In this document: positions 8,432 to 19,494 of the stretch, one piece after another
Layout: every line of letters begins with the position of its first letter
Position numbering within the stretch: the first letter of the stretch is position 1
Origin: Sulfuritalea sp.
GTDB taxonomy: Bacteria; Pseudomonadota; Gammaproteobacteria; Burkholderiales; Rhodocyclaceae
DNA length: 43,273 nt
Assembly (NCBI GenBank): GCA_023700805.1
Contig: JAMPYF010000038.1
Coordinates: 1 to 43,273 of the forward strand
Direction of reading: 5' to 3'
Notes under the pieces: generated by a model
Database searches by the model: none
Seen by the model: the letters and a program-made list of their open reading frames with translations, nothing else
Told to the model about the DNA's origin: nothing
Translations under genes and position numbers: made by a program

Positions 8432-8684
8432 CGGCAGGTAAGACGTCGATTATATCGACGGGCCGGGAGCGGGACGGACAACAGTAAGCGCTAACCATCG
8501 GCCGAACCGGGAAATTTCGACCTTGCACAAGTAGATATTGCAATGCATCAAAAAACCTTGATTTAGAGTGCTTTGCCCATATCAAAGCTGTAGAATCCGT
8601 CATGCTGCAATGCAACACGTTGTATGCAAAGCGGGCTAGCCCGGCTCATAAGGCCGCAACAGCCGGACCGCAAAGGAGAATCGC
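8432..8684. promoter_or_regulatory. AT-rich divergent region with TGCAA-type sites
   Basis: This 250-base gap separates uvrD from the small gene at 8685 and is clearly richer in A/T than its surroundings. It contains TTGCAC (8523), the palindrome ATTGCAAT (8537-8544), TGCTGCAATGCAACA (8603-8617) and TATGCAAA (8623-8630), plus a possible promoter TTGATT (8558-8563), 16 bases, TATCAA (8580-8585). TGCAA-rich palindromes upstream of phasin genes bind PhaR-type regulators in other bacteria, but that link is only a suggestion here. A ribosome binding site AAAGGAGA precedes 8685. Confidence 0.4.
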
Positions 8685-9044
8685 ATGAGTAGCAAGCCCA
8701 AGACACCCAAGTTACTGCCCTGGCTGGCAAAAAAGGCCGGCATCAGCGATGCGCGATCCGTTGCGCTGTGGCGTGAAGCCGAGCGCTGGGCCGAGCGCCG
8801 GGCAGCCCCCGGCTCGTCGGACTATTTCAGGCTGGCGGTCGATCGCCTGCTGGAACTGGTGGCCGCCGAATCCCTGCGCGCCGATGCGGCATCCTTCGGC
8901 TGGCGGCCATGGGCCCGTGCCCAGGCGCGCCTGTGGGCGCTATCGATGCAAGCCGCGCAGGAAGGCGCGGCGCTGACGGTGCGCGGCTGGCGGCTGATCG
9001 GATCGGCCGCGCAACAGGACGCTAACGCACCACGCTCGGTTTGA
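8685..9044 (+). CDS. Small conserved-looking protein of unknown function
   Basis: A 119-residue protein with a good ribosome binding site (AAAGGAGA) and a dedicated AT-rich upstream region, so it is probably expressed. It is rich in Trp and Arg and appears mostly helical (WLAKKAGISDARSVALWREA; then WRPWARAQARLWALSMQ). There is no signal peptide or clear domain. Its last 23 bases overlap the end of the convergent FecR/SPOR gene. I do not recognise it. The TGCAA sites upstream could tie it to polyhydroxyalkanoate or carbon-storage control, but nothing in the protein shows this. Confidence 0.65.
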   Translation: MSSKPKTPKLLPWLAKKAGISDARSVALWREAERWAERRAAPGSSDYFRLAVDRLLELVAAESLRADAASFGWRPWARAQARLWALSMQAAQEGAALTVRGWRLIGSAAQQDANAPRSV

Positions 9045-9894
9045 GGCCGGTCGCGGTCGTCAACCGCGCGGCGGCGACGGCCGCTTCATCGGCGCTGGCA
9101 AATCCGGCCAGCAGCACTTCGTAACGCCAGCCTCCGCCCTCCGCCGCACGCGGCTTGACGCGCGCGGCAAAGCCCGCGTCGCGCACCCGGTCGTAGAGTT
9201 CCAGCGCGGCCTCCTCGCTGGCCGCCGCAGCCGCCAGCACACGCCATTTGCCGCCCCTGCGCGACGCGCCGTCGCCGGCGAGAATTTCCGTTTGCCGCGC
9301 CAGTGTCCTGAAAACTTCGGGGTCGAGCGCCTTGACCGTGGCGGCCTGGCCGCGCGGCGCGTCGTAATAGGTCAGGGGCTGCGCCAGTTCGGTGGTCTGC
9401 CCGACGCGCGTGATTTCGATGCGGCCCTCGAGCAGGGCCACCAGATCGCCGTCCTTGTCCGCCCGGCCCCACAGGTCGGTGCCGCGGATGCCGATGGTGG
9501 CCGTGCCGACGCGGATCGCCAGTTCGCGCGGCAGCGTCTTCTTCAGTCGGGCGGTGGTGAAACGGAAGGGCCCGGTCAGGATGTCGAGTGCGCCGCGAAA
9601 GAATCTCTCGGGCCGCAGGCTGCGCGTATGAATGTCGAGTTGCGCGGCCTCGCCCAGCTTGACCCGGCTGCCCTCGGCCAGCATCACATAGGCGCGCGCG
9701 CCGGGCCCGGTGCGCAGCACATCGCCGCTCTTGAGTTCCATGCCGGCCGCCAAGGGCACGGTGATGCCGTTGCGATCCCGCCAGGCGGGCGCCTGCACCG
9801 CCTCCACAGTGGCCGGAGCGGCGGCAAATACCGCTGTCGACAGCAGCAGCTGGATGGAGGCAAACACCCCGAGGAGTGGCTTCAACCGGCCCAT
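9022..9894 (-). CDS. FecR-domain protein with C-terminal SPOR domain
   Basis: A 290-residue exported protein: a signal peptide (hydrophobic residues 7-22, cut near FAAA), then a FecR-like beta domain at about 40-190. The domain has the LKSGDVLRTGPGARAYVMLA segment, a basic stretch RFTTARLKKTLPR and the conserved T-I-G-I-R-G-T-D motif. An SPOR-like repeat at about 210-285 (KWRVLAAAAASEEAALELY; YEVLLAGFASADEA) would bind peptidoglycan. FecR domains often sense or bind extracytoplasmic ligands. The start at 9894 is supported by GAAAGGATT upstream. It is divergent from leuS. Confidence 0.85.
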   Translation of the reverse strand: MGRLKPLLGVFASIQLLLSTAVFAAAPATVEAVQAPAWRDRNGITVPLAAGMELKSGDVLRTGPGARAYVMLAEGSRVKLGEAAQLDIHTRSLRPERFFRGALDILTGPFRFTTARLKKTLPRELAIRVGTATIGIRGTDLWGRADKDGDLVALLEGRIEITRVGQTTELAQPLTYYDAPRGQAATVKALDPEVFRTLARQTEILAGDGASRRGGKWRVLAAAAASEEAALELYDRVRDAGFAARVKPRAAEGGGWRYEVLLAGFASADEAAVAAARLTTATGLKPSVVR

Positions 9895-9915
9895 GCGAAT
9901 CCTTTCAATCAGAAC

Positions 9916-12669
<2,754 letters not shown>

Positions 12670-12691
12670 GTACCGCCCTGAGGAGCCATCG

Positions 12692-13273
12692 ATGCGCGCC
12701 GCAAAACTGTCTGTCATCCTGCTGCTGATCAGCCTGCTGGCCGCCTGCGGCTTCAAGCTGCGCGGCAGCGCGGCGCTGCCCGGCCACAAGCTGCCGTTCG
12801 CGACCATCGCGCTCTCGCTCGATCCGACCTCCGAGTTCCACGCCCAGCTCAAGCGCAACATCGAGGCCTCGTCGCCGGGCACCCGCGTGGTCAACGATGT
12901 CAGGGAAGCCGAGGCCGTGCTGACCGTGCTCGGCGATACCGTGCAGAAAAACATCCTCTCGCTCAGCGCTTCGGGCCGCGCCCGCGAATTCCAGCTGGTG
13001 CGCAGCTTCGCCTTCAAGGTGCATGCCAATGTGGCCACTGCCGCGGCTGCGCCGCCGGTCAAGTACACGGATGCGCCGCCCGTGGCCGGTCCGACCGAAT
13101 ACATCGCGCCGAGCACCATCACCTTGCGCCGTGAAATCACCTTCAGCGACGACCTGGTGTTGTCCAAGGAATCGGAAGAGCAACTGCTCTGGCGCGACAT
13201 CCAGAACGACCTGGTGCAGCAGCTGATGCGCCGGCTGGCGGCGGCCAAGCTGCAACCGGTCAAGACCGAGTAA
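12692..13273 (+). CDS. lptE: LPS-assembly lipoprotein LptE
   Basis: A 193-residue outer-membrane lipoprotein. It starts with a signal peptide ending in the lipobox LLAAC, followed directly by G-F-K-L-R-G, the LptE signature. LptE plugs the LptD barrel in the outer membrane and is needed for lipopolysaccharide delivery to the cell surface. The position between leuS and holA is the standard one. The ribosome binding site GAGGAG precedes the ATG at 12692, 22 bases after the leuS stop. The middle (VATAAAAPPVKYTDAPPVAG) is a low-complexity insert relative to the short enterobacterial form. Confidence 0.92.
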   Translation: MRAAKLSVILLLISLLAACGFKLRGSAALPGHKLPFATIALSLDPTSEFHAQLKRNIEASSPGTRVVNDVREAEAVLTVLGDTVQKNILSLSASGRAREFQLVRSFAFKVHANVATAAAAPPVKYTDAPPVAGPTEYIAPSTITLRREITFSDDLVLSKESEEQLLWRDIQNDLVQQLMRRLAAAKLQPVKTE

Positions 13274-13280
13274 GAGCCCC

Positions 13281-14216
13281 ATGCAGTTGCGGCCCGAACA
13301 GCTCGCGGCGCATCTGGACAAGCCGCTGGCGCCCTTGTATCTGCTGCACGGCGACGAGCCGCTGCTGGTGATCGAGGCCGGCGACGCGATCCGCGCCGCG
13401 GCGCGCCGGCAGGGCTTCGAGGAACGCGAGGTGATCATCGTCGGCACCGGCTTCAAATGGGACGAGCTGTTCATGGCGGCGGGCAACATGTCGCTGTTCG
13501 GCGGAGCCAAGCTGGTCGATCTGCGCATTCCCTCGGGCAAGCCGGGACGCGAAGGCAGCGAGGCGCTGCAGCGCTATATCAGCACGCTGGGCCCCGGCAT
13601 CGTCACCCTGATCACGCTGCCCGAGCTCGACTGGCAGGCGAAGAAGGCGGCCTGGGTCACGGCGCTGTCGAATGCCGGGATCAGTATCGAATGCAACGCG
13701 CCGCCGCCGGCGCGCCTGCCGCAATGGATCGCCGAGCGCCTGGCGCGCCAGCAGCAGAGTGCGCCGAGGCCGGCGCTCGAATTCATCGCCGCCCATGTCG
13801 AAGGCAACCTGCTCGCGGCGCACCAGGAGATCCAGAAACTGGGCCTGCTCTATCCGCCCGGCGAGATCTCGCTGGAACAGGTCGAAGGCGCCGTGATGAA
13901 CGTCGCGCGCTACGACGTCTCGGACCTGCGCGACGCGCTGAAGAATCGCGACACGGTGCGCGCCGCGCGGACCCTGGAAGGCCTCAAGGGCGAGGACGCG
14001 GCGCCGCCGCTGGTGCTTTGGGCGCTGGCCACCGAGGCGCGCGGCAGCGGAGCGCGGCCAGCCCTATTGCAAGCGGCAAAGATAGACCGCATGATCAAGG
14101 GTCTCGCGCGCGGCGACGTCTGGGACGAGTTTCTTCAACTGGCGTTGAAGATAACTCGTCAGGGCATAAACCCTCACCCCCGCCCCTCTCCCCAGGGGAG
14201 AGGGGTGACTCATTAG
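13281..14216 (+). CDS. holA: DNA polymerase III delta subunit, shortened C-terminal domain
   Basis: A 311-residue clamp-loader delta subunit, which opens the beta sliding clamp. Domains I and II are normal: PLYLLHGDEPLLVIEAGDAI near residues 15-34, SLFGGAKLVDLRIPSGKPG near 73-91, and VEGNLLAAHQEIQKLGLL near 173-190. In domain III the LWALATEAR helix runs almost straight into AAKIDRMIKGLARGDVWDE. Compared with the roughly 340-residue family, about 40 residues are missing between them. The last 13 or so residues (N-P-H-P-R-P-S-P-Q-G-R-G-V-T-H) are read from a REP hairpin. It starts 8 bases after lptE. Function is probably kept, since the ends of the deletion are in frame, but domain III must pack differently. 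Confidence 0.92.
   Translation: MQLRPEQLAAHLDKPLAPLYLLHGDEPLLVIEAGDAIRAAARRQGFEEREVIIVGTGFKWDELFMAAGNMSLFGGAKLVDLRIPSGKPGREGSEALQRYISTLGPGIVTLITLPELDWQAKKAAWVTALSNAGISIECNAPPPARLPQWIAERLARQQQSAPRPALEFIAAHVEGNLLAAHQEIQKLGLLYPPGEISLEQVEGAVMNVARYDVSDLRDALKNRDTVRAARTLEGLKGEDAAPPLVLWALATEARGSGARPALLQAAKIDRMIKGLARGDVWDEFLQLALKITRQGINPHPRPSPQGRGVTH
14183..14205. repeat. REP-like hairpin at the 3' end of holA
   Basis: CCCCTCTCCCC (14183-14193), one base, GGGGAGAGGGG (14195-14205): a perfect 11-bp inverted repeat followed by TGACTC. The same GGGGTGACTC ending occurs in the hairpin at the end of ogt. It encodes the last residues of HolA and may also end transcription. Confidence 0.8.
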
Positions 14217-14258
14217 GCCACTGCCGCGGCAAATTGGAAACTGGACAACGGAATTGCG

Positions 14259-15515
14259 ATGGACGTGAAGACTTACATGCAGCAAGTCGGCCGCCAGGCG
14301 CGCGAGGCCTCGCGCGCCACGGCGCGCGCCTCGACCGCGGCCAAGAACACGGCGCTGCTGGCGATGGCGGCCGCGATCCGCGCAGGCCGCGCCGAACTGC
14401 TGGCGGCCAATGCCGCCGATGTCGCCGAAGCCCGCGGCAACGGCCTCGACGCGGCGATGATCGACCGCCTGCAGCTTTCCGAGAAGAGCGTCGAAGCCAT
14501 GGCGCAGGGGCTGGAACAGGTCGCCGCCCTGCCCGATCCGATCGGCGAGATCAGCGACATGAAGCGCCGCCCTTCGGGCATCCAGGTCGGCAAGATGCGC
14601 GTGCCGCTGGGCGTGGTCGGCATCATCTACGAGGCGCGGCCCAACGTCACGGCCGACGCCGCGGCGCTGTGCCTGAAATCCGGCAATGCGGCGATCCTGC
14701 GCGGCGGCAAGGAAGCCCTGCGCGCCAACCAGGCGATCGCCGCCTGCGTGCGCGCCGGACTCGCCGCCGCAGGCCTGCCCGAAACGGCGGTGCAGGTCAT
14801 CGAGACCACCGACCGCGAGGCCGTCGGCCACCTCGTGGCGATGCCCGAGTATGTCGATGTGATCGTGCCGCGCGGCGGCAAGGGCCTCATCGAGCGCATC
14901 TCGAAGGAAGCGCGGGTGCCGGTGATCAAGCATCTCGACGGCAACTGCCATGTCTATGTCGATGACGCGGCCGACCCCGACAAGGCGCTACGCATACTCG
15001 AAAACTCCAAGACGCAACGCCTGGGCACCTGCAATACCGCCGAATCGCTGCTGATCGCGCGCCCGGTCGCCGTGTCGCTAGCGCCAACTCTTTGCGCCAT
15101 GCTCGCCAGCCGCGGTGTCGAGATCCGCGGCTGCGAGGAAACCCGCAAGCTGGTGCCGCAGGCCATCGCCGCGACCGAGGAGGACTGGTACGCCGAGTAT
15201 CTGGCGGCGATCATCTCGGTCAGGATCGTCGCCGATGTCGGTGAAGCCATAGCCCACATCAACAAGTATTCCTCGGCCCACACCGAGGCCATCGTCACCG
15301 AGAACTACACCAACGCGATGCGCTTCCTGCGCGAAGTGGATTCGGCCTCGGTCATGGTCAACGCCTCGACGCGCTTTGCCGACGGCTTCGAATACGGCCT
15401 CGGCGCCGAGATCGGGATTTCCACCGACAAGTTCCACGCCCGCGGCCCGGTCGGCCTCGACGGCCTCACCTCGCAGAAGTGGATCGTGCTGGGCGACGGC
15501 CAGACACGGGCCTGA
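14259..15515 (+). CDS. proA: Gamma-glutamyl phosphate reductase
   Basis: A 418-residue aldehyde-dehydrogenase-fold enzyme that reduces gamma-glutamyl phosphate to glutamate semialdehyde in proline synthesis. Features are [17 protein letters not shown] near residues 120-136, the [14 protein letters not shown] phosphate/NADP region, [14 protein letters not shown], and the catalytic cysteine C258 in LGTCNTAES. The length is normal. The residues just after the catalytic segment (V-S-L-A-P-T-L) are encoded by a reversed copy of the dispersed 22-bp motif (15068-15089). It is the fourth gene of the leuS group, after a 42-base gap; no proB is in the window. Confidence 0.97.
   Translation: MDVKTYMQQVGRQAREASRATARASTAAKNTALLAMAAAIRAGRAELLAANAADVAEARGNGLDAAMIDRLQLSEKSVEAMAQGLEQVAALPDPIGEISDMKRRPSGIQVGKMRVPLGVVGIIYEARPNVTADAAALCLKSGNAAILRGGKEALRANQAIAACVRAGLAAAGLPETAVQVIETTDREAVGHLVAMPEYVDVIVPRGGKGLIERISKEARVPVIKHLDGNCHVYVDDAADPDKALRILENSKTQRLGTCNTAESLLIARPVAVSLAPTLCAMLASRGVEIRGCEETRKLVPQAIAATEEDWYAEYLAAIISVRIVADVGEAIAHINKYSSAHTEAIVTENYTNAMRFLREVDSASVMVNASTRFADGFEYGLGAEIGISTDKFHARGPVGLDGLTSQKWIVLGDGQTRA
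15068..15089 (-). repeat. Dispersed 22-bp motif, copy g
   Basis: On the minus strand it reads AGTTGGCGCT + AGCGACACGGCG, one mismatch from consensus. It is antisense within proA, in a different frame relation from the copies antisense in the flippase gene and tsaD. Confidence 0.85.
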
Positions 15516-15529
15516 ACCGGCCCGGGCGG

Positions 15530-17239
15530 CTAGGCGTCGAGCGCGGCCGGCAGGAAGGCGGTGCGGAAGGCGCCCCAGTGGCGGCCCTTGATCATGACCG
15601 GGATACTCAGTTCGCACAGCACCTCGCCGGTATCGCGCAGGTAGGTCTGCACCAGCCAGGGTTCGCGGTTCTGCGCCGAGCGCGCACCGGCAAAGTCGTC
15701 GAAGATGCGCTTGTGGCGGGTCTTCATCAGGTCGTGCTGGTAGACCCCGGTGGGCGCTTCGGAATAGCGTCGGTTGTGCGCGGGCGCGTAACCCTTGGTA
15801 TCCACCACCAGGCTCATCATCAGTTCCGGCGTCTGCTCCAGCAGTTCGTCGTAGATGCGCTGCAGGTCGGCTTCCACGACGGCGTCGTAGCCGGTGCTGT
15901 AGCGCGGCGGATTGCTGCCGGCGATCGGGCGGTAGTTCTGGTCGAAGATGGGCAGGCCCTTCGCCTCGGCGGCCTCCAGATAGGCCGTGGCGCGCTGATG
16001 GCAGATGCCGGCCGAGCTCATGATGCGGTCCATGGCGCTGCCGCCGATGGCAAAGCGCGTCGCCACCGACTGGATGCGTTCGGTGAGCTCGCGCAGTTCC
16101 GACGAGAAGCGTTCCGCCTCGCTCATCTGCTCGGAAACCTGCTCGCTGAACTGGTGGATTTCGCTGATCTGCTCGTTGGCCGTCGCATTGATGTTGCCGA
16201 TGTTATGCACCGAGTCGCTGATGCTTGCCAACTGCTCGCTCATGCGGCCGAAGTCCGCCACCATGAGCGAAAAGCTCTGCGAGGAGCGCGACACGACGTC
16301 GTTGGTGATCCGGCTGTCCTCGCGGATGCGCACGGTTTCCTGCTCGGTGACGCCGACCAGGCCGATCATCGCCGTGGTGTTTTCGGCGATCACGCTGGTC
16401 GCCGACTTGACCTTCTCCGCCAGCTTGCGCACCTCGTCGGCCACCACCGCGAAGCCGCGGCCCGATTCACCGGCGCGCGCCGCCTCGATCGCTGCATTCA
16501 GCGCCAGCAGGTTGGTCTGGTCGGAGATCTCGTTGATCATCAGGCCGATGTCGCGGATCTGCGCCGATTTCTTGCTCAGTTCATCGACCACCGTGGCGAA
16601 GGTCTGTGCGTGCCTGGCGATCTCGCTGATGCGCTGGGTGACATCCAGCAGTTCCTGGTAGGACTGGCGCGAGGCATCGAGATGCCTGGCGGTCGAGGCG
16701 CTGACCGCATCGGCGTTTTCGGTCAGGGAGCGGATCGCGTCGCTGGTGGTCGCGCTGGCGGCGAATACCGCCTTCGCCAGTTCGCGCTGCTTCGCCGCCA
16801 GGGACGAGGTCTGATGCACGCGCCGGTTCAGCTTGGCTGCCTCGACGGCAACCCGGGTGCCGGTCTGGCGTATGTCCGCGACCAACTGGTGCGCGCCGTC
16901 GAGCAGCTTGTTGGTGTTCTGCGCAATCCTCGCGGTCGCCCCGTCCTGGGACAGGCGTCGGGCCAGATCGGGCCGCGGCGCGGCGAAGCGCTCCAGCTCC
17001 TGCTCCAGATTCTGCAACTGGCCAAGCGCGAGGCGCCTCTGCAGGGCGCCGGTGACGAGCACGAAGACGGCGGAGTAGACGACGAATCCGCCCGCCAGCC
17101 AGCCGCTGCCATCGACGCCGCCCAGCAGCGCCGCCGCCAGTCCGATGAAACCCGCAGCCAGCACGCCCTGCAACAATTGCGCGGCGCCGCCGCGACCGGC
17201 CGTAGCGGCGCGATCGCCTGCCATTGAACTATCACTCAC
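15530..17239 (-). CDS. Methyl-accepting chemotaxis protein with C-terminal sensor domain
   Basis: A 569-residue chemoreceptor. Two hydrophobic helices near residues 20-65 anchor it with almost no periplasmic loop. A helical signalling region follows, with the hairpin tip [18 protein letters not shown] near 255-272. After it, residues 390-569 form a separate globular domain ([14 protein letters not shown] ... [12 protein letters not shown] ... RIFDD ... [19 protein letters not shown]) that resembles cytoplasmic Cache/PAS-like sensors. Most receptors sense at the N-terminus, so this layout implies an intracellular signal. The GTG at 17239 has a well-spaced GGAGGAG; an ATG at 17224 is possible but less well supported. 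Confidence 0.92.
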   Translation of the reverse strand: MSDSSMAGDRAATAGRGGAAQLLQGVLAAGFIGLAAALLGGVDGSGWLAGGFVVYSAVFVLVTGALQRRLALGQLQNLEQELERFAAPRPDLARRLSQDGATARIAQNTNKLLDGAHQLVADIRQTGTRVAVEAAKLNRRVHQTSSLAAKQRELAKAVFAASATTSDAIRSLTENADAVSASTARHLDASRQSYQELLDVTQRISEIARHAQTFATVVDELSKKSAQIRDIGLMINEISDQTNLLALNAAIEAARAGESGRGFAVVADEVRKLAEKVKSATSVIAENTTAMIGLVGVTEQETVRIREDSRITNDVVSRSSQSFSLMVADFGRMSEQLASISDSVHNIGNINATANEQISEIHQFSEQVSEQMSEAERFSSELRELTERIQSVATRFAIGGSAMDRIMSSAGICHQRATAYLEAAEAKGLPIFDQNYRPIAGSNPPRYSTGYDAVVEADLQRIYDELLEQTPELMMSLVVDTKGYAPAHNRRYSEAPTGVYQHDLMKTRHKRIFDDFAGARSAQNREPWLVQTYLRDTGEVLCELSIPVMIKGRHWGAFRTAFLPAALDA

Positions 17240-17398
17240 TTGGACTCCTCCGATTTTCTATGCTGCAGGCAGCTTGTGCCTCGGCCCGCCCACGGTCTGC
17301 CGCATATATAGAACAGCGGTATCCGTCGATCAGTACTGTCGATGATTATAGCGGCCGCTGCCGGATAAGCGCTTGCCGCCTCGGCATCGGCGCGCGGC

Positions 17399-18820
17399 TC
17401 ACCACTTCACGCGCACCGCGTACTCCAGCAGCGTCGTGCCGCCGGCCGGCACCGCGATGTTCCACGCCGCCACGCGCGCCGATTCCTTGCTGTGCGGGTG
17501 GCTCTGCTGCAGCATCTCCCAGTCGCCGGGCAGCGGTTCCTGCACCCTGACCGTCACCGCCTCGTCCTTGGCATTGCGCAATTCGATGCGCCAGGCGCTT
17601 TCGCTGACGTTGTCGGCGATGCGCTTGTAGCTGGTCTGCCTGCGCTCGGCCGTGATGTCGAAGGCTTCGCCCAGCCTGAGCTTGAGCTTCTCGTTTTTCG
17701 CCGTGTGCCCGATGCGGTCCTCGCCGACGAACTGCGCCGCCCCCTTGCTGTCCCGCGCATAGACGCGCACGATGCCGGCCGGCAGCGGGCGGCCGATGGC
17801 CCCCTTGTTCTCGAATTCCAGGAAGACGGCGGGCTTCAATTTCTGGCCGATCTGGCCGAATTGTTGTACCTGGCGGTCGCGGTAGTACCAGTCGTTGCCG
17901 GCCAGCAGGTAATCGCGGCGCACCGGCACGGCGCTGGCGGAGAGCAGTGCGAGCTGCTTGGTCTGGTTGTCGGCAATGCGGGTCGGCCGCTCGAAGCTGT
18001 AGAGGTGGTAATCGAGCAGCGCCTCCTGCGTCGCCTCCTGCGCCTTGGCGCGCGCCGCCGCGGGCGCCGCCAGGGCATAGACCCGGGAGTCCTGCGGGCG
18101 CACGCGATTGACCGTGCCGGCGACGAGTTGCAGCACCACATCGTCGAAGCCGGCGCCGCTGCGGTTGGTCAGCGTCACCCAGGCATTGAGGTCGAGGCTC
18201 TTGCCGTCGGCGGACAGGTTCGCGACGTAATCGGCCTGCCACGACAGTCCGCCGGTCAGATAGGAAAGCTCGACCACCTGCTTGCCGCCGGCGGCTTCGA
18301 GCAGCACCGAGAGCGTCGGACGATCGCGCAGATTGGACGGCACGGCATCGAAGGCCAGCCGCCCCGGCACGCCGGTCTCGATGCGGTCGGCGAAGCGCAA
18401 AACCGTGCCTTGGCCGGCGGCCAGCACCGTGGCCTTCTCGCGGCGTTCGGTGTCGCTGGTCGGATGCGGGCGGATCACCGTCACCTCGCGGCCGACGTAT
18501 TTTTCCAGCAGCTTCTGCGGCGTCAGCAGGTCGAAATCGAAGTTCTGTTCGACGAGGCCCAGCGGCTGGCCGCTGACCGCGCGCAGCAGCGCCGTCTCGG
18601 GGCGCATCTGCGCCGCCACGTCGCGCAGCGACAATCGCGTCAGCCCGGCCGGCAGCTCGACCCGGCGGCGCTCTTTCACCAGCGCCAGATCGTCGTTGTA
18701 CACCGTGACGGCGACGGCCTCGCGTTCCGCCGCGCCGGAGCTCACCTCGCGCGGCGCGTCGGCGCCATGCGCGAGGCCCGCCGCCAGAAAGATTCCGAGT
18801 CCCAAAACGCTGCGCTGCAT
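17399..18820 (-). CDS. Exported DUF4139 domain protein
   Basis: A 473-residue protein with a signal peptide (residues 1-19, cut near AHG-AD) and the DUF4139 architecture. An N-terminal beta region begins VTVYNDDLALVKERRRVELPAG, and a long C-terminal beta domain carries VELSYLTGGLSWQADYVA near residue 180 and ends ...GTTLLEYAVRVKW. Family members are predicted surface or periplasmic proteins of unknown function. The start at 18820 gives a clean signal peptide. It is divergent from the gene at 18911 with only 90 bases between them, which must hold both promoters. Confidence 0.88.
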   Translation of the reverse strand: MQRSVLGLGIFLAAGLAHGADAPREVSSGAAEREAVAVTVYNDDLALVKERRRVELPAGLTRLSLRDVAAQMRPETALLRAVSGQPLGLVEQNFDFDLLTPQKLLEKYVGREVTVIRPHPTSDTERREKATVLAAGQGTVLRFADRIETGVPGRLAFDAVPSNLRDRPTLSVLLEAAGGKQVVELSYLTGGLSWQADYVANLSADGKSLDLNAWVTLTNRSGAGFDDVVLQLVAGTVNRVRPQDSRVYALAAPAAARAKAQEATQEALLDYHLYSFERPTRIADNQTKQLALLSASAVPVRRDYLLAGNDWYYRDRQVQQFGQIGQKLKPAVFLEFENKGAIGRPLPAGIVRVYARDSKGAAQFVGEDRIGHTAKNEKLKLRLGEAFDITAERRQTSYKRIADNVSESAWRIELRNAKDEAVTVRVQEPLPGDWEMLQQSHPHSKESARVAAWNIAVPAGGTTLLEYAVRVKW

Positions 18821-18910
18821 GGCTTTCCCCCGCCGCTCGATGGCGCAACGATAGCATGCCCGGGTCGACGCTATGATGGCGGCCGACACCCAATTCGAGG
18901 AGATACCGTC

Positions 18911-19483
18911 ATGCAAAAGTTCCTTGCCATGCTGCTGCTGGCCCTTGCCCTGCCGGCGCTTGCCGCACTGGACGTGGCCGGCGTGAAATTCGATGCCACG
19001 CAGAAAGTTGGCGCTGGCGACACGGTGATCAACGGTGCCGGCCTGCGCAGCCGGGTCTTCTTCAAGGTCTATGCGATCGGCCTCTACCTGCCGCAGAAGG
19101 CGGCGACCACGGCGGAGGTACTCGCCGCCAAGGGCGCCAAGCGCATCGCCATCGTCACCCTGCGCGAGCTGAGTGCCGAGGATTTCGTCAACGCCCTGCT
19201 CGACGCCCTGAAGAAGAACCACGACGAAGCGACGCTGAAGACCCTGCAGCCGCGGATAGACCAGTTCCGCAGCGCCATGCTGTCGATCGGCAGCGCCCCG
19301 GAGAAATCGGTGGTGAATCTCGACTGGCTGCCCGAGAGCGGAACGCGGCTGAGCTTCAATGGCACGCCGAAGGGCGTCGACATCGCCGGCGAGGATTTCT
19401 ATCGCGCCCTGCTGCGGATCTGGCTCGGCGACCAGCCGGCGCAGGACGACCTCAAGGAAAAGCTGCTGGGCAAGACCCCCTGA
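18911..19483 (+). CDS. Periplasmic chalcone-isomerase-fold protein
   Basis: A 190-residue protein with a signal peptide (MQKFLAMLLLALALPALA) and the bacterial chalcone isomerase-like domain, marked by INGAGLRSRVFFKVYAIGLYLP at about 37-58 and later NFNGTPKG-like and DFYRALLRIWLGDQPA segments. Bacterial members lack flavonoid substrates; a lipid-binding role is often guessed. A ribosome binding site GAGGAGA precedes the ATG. Residues K-V-G-A-G-D-T-V before the INGAG motif are encoded by a sense copy of the dispersed 22-bp motif. It is 11 bases upstream of the CoA-transferase gene. Confidence 0.87.
   Translation: MQKFLAMLLLALALPALAALDVAGVKFDATQKVGAGDTVINGAGLRSRVFFKVYAIGLYLPQKAATTAEVLAAKGAKRIAIVTLRELSAEDFVNALLDALKKNHDEATLKTLQPRIDQFRSAMLSIGSAPEKSVVNLDWLPESGTRLSFNGTPKGVDIAGEDFYRALLRIWLGDQPAQDDLKEKLLGKTP
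19006..19027 (+). repeat. Dispersed 22-bp motif, copy c
   Basis: AGTTGGCGCT + GGCGACACGGTG, one mismatch, in the sense strand of the chalcone-isomerase-like gene, read as V-G-A-G-D-T-V. Confidence 0.85.
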
Positions 19484-19494
19484 ACCCGGCACCC

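Noticed and set aside
17325..17350. GTCGAT direct repeats around CAGTACTG upstream of the chemoreceptor
   Set aside because: Short and imperfect; not distinguishable from chance.
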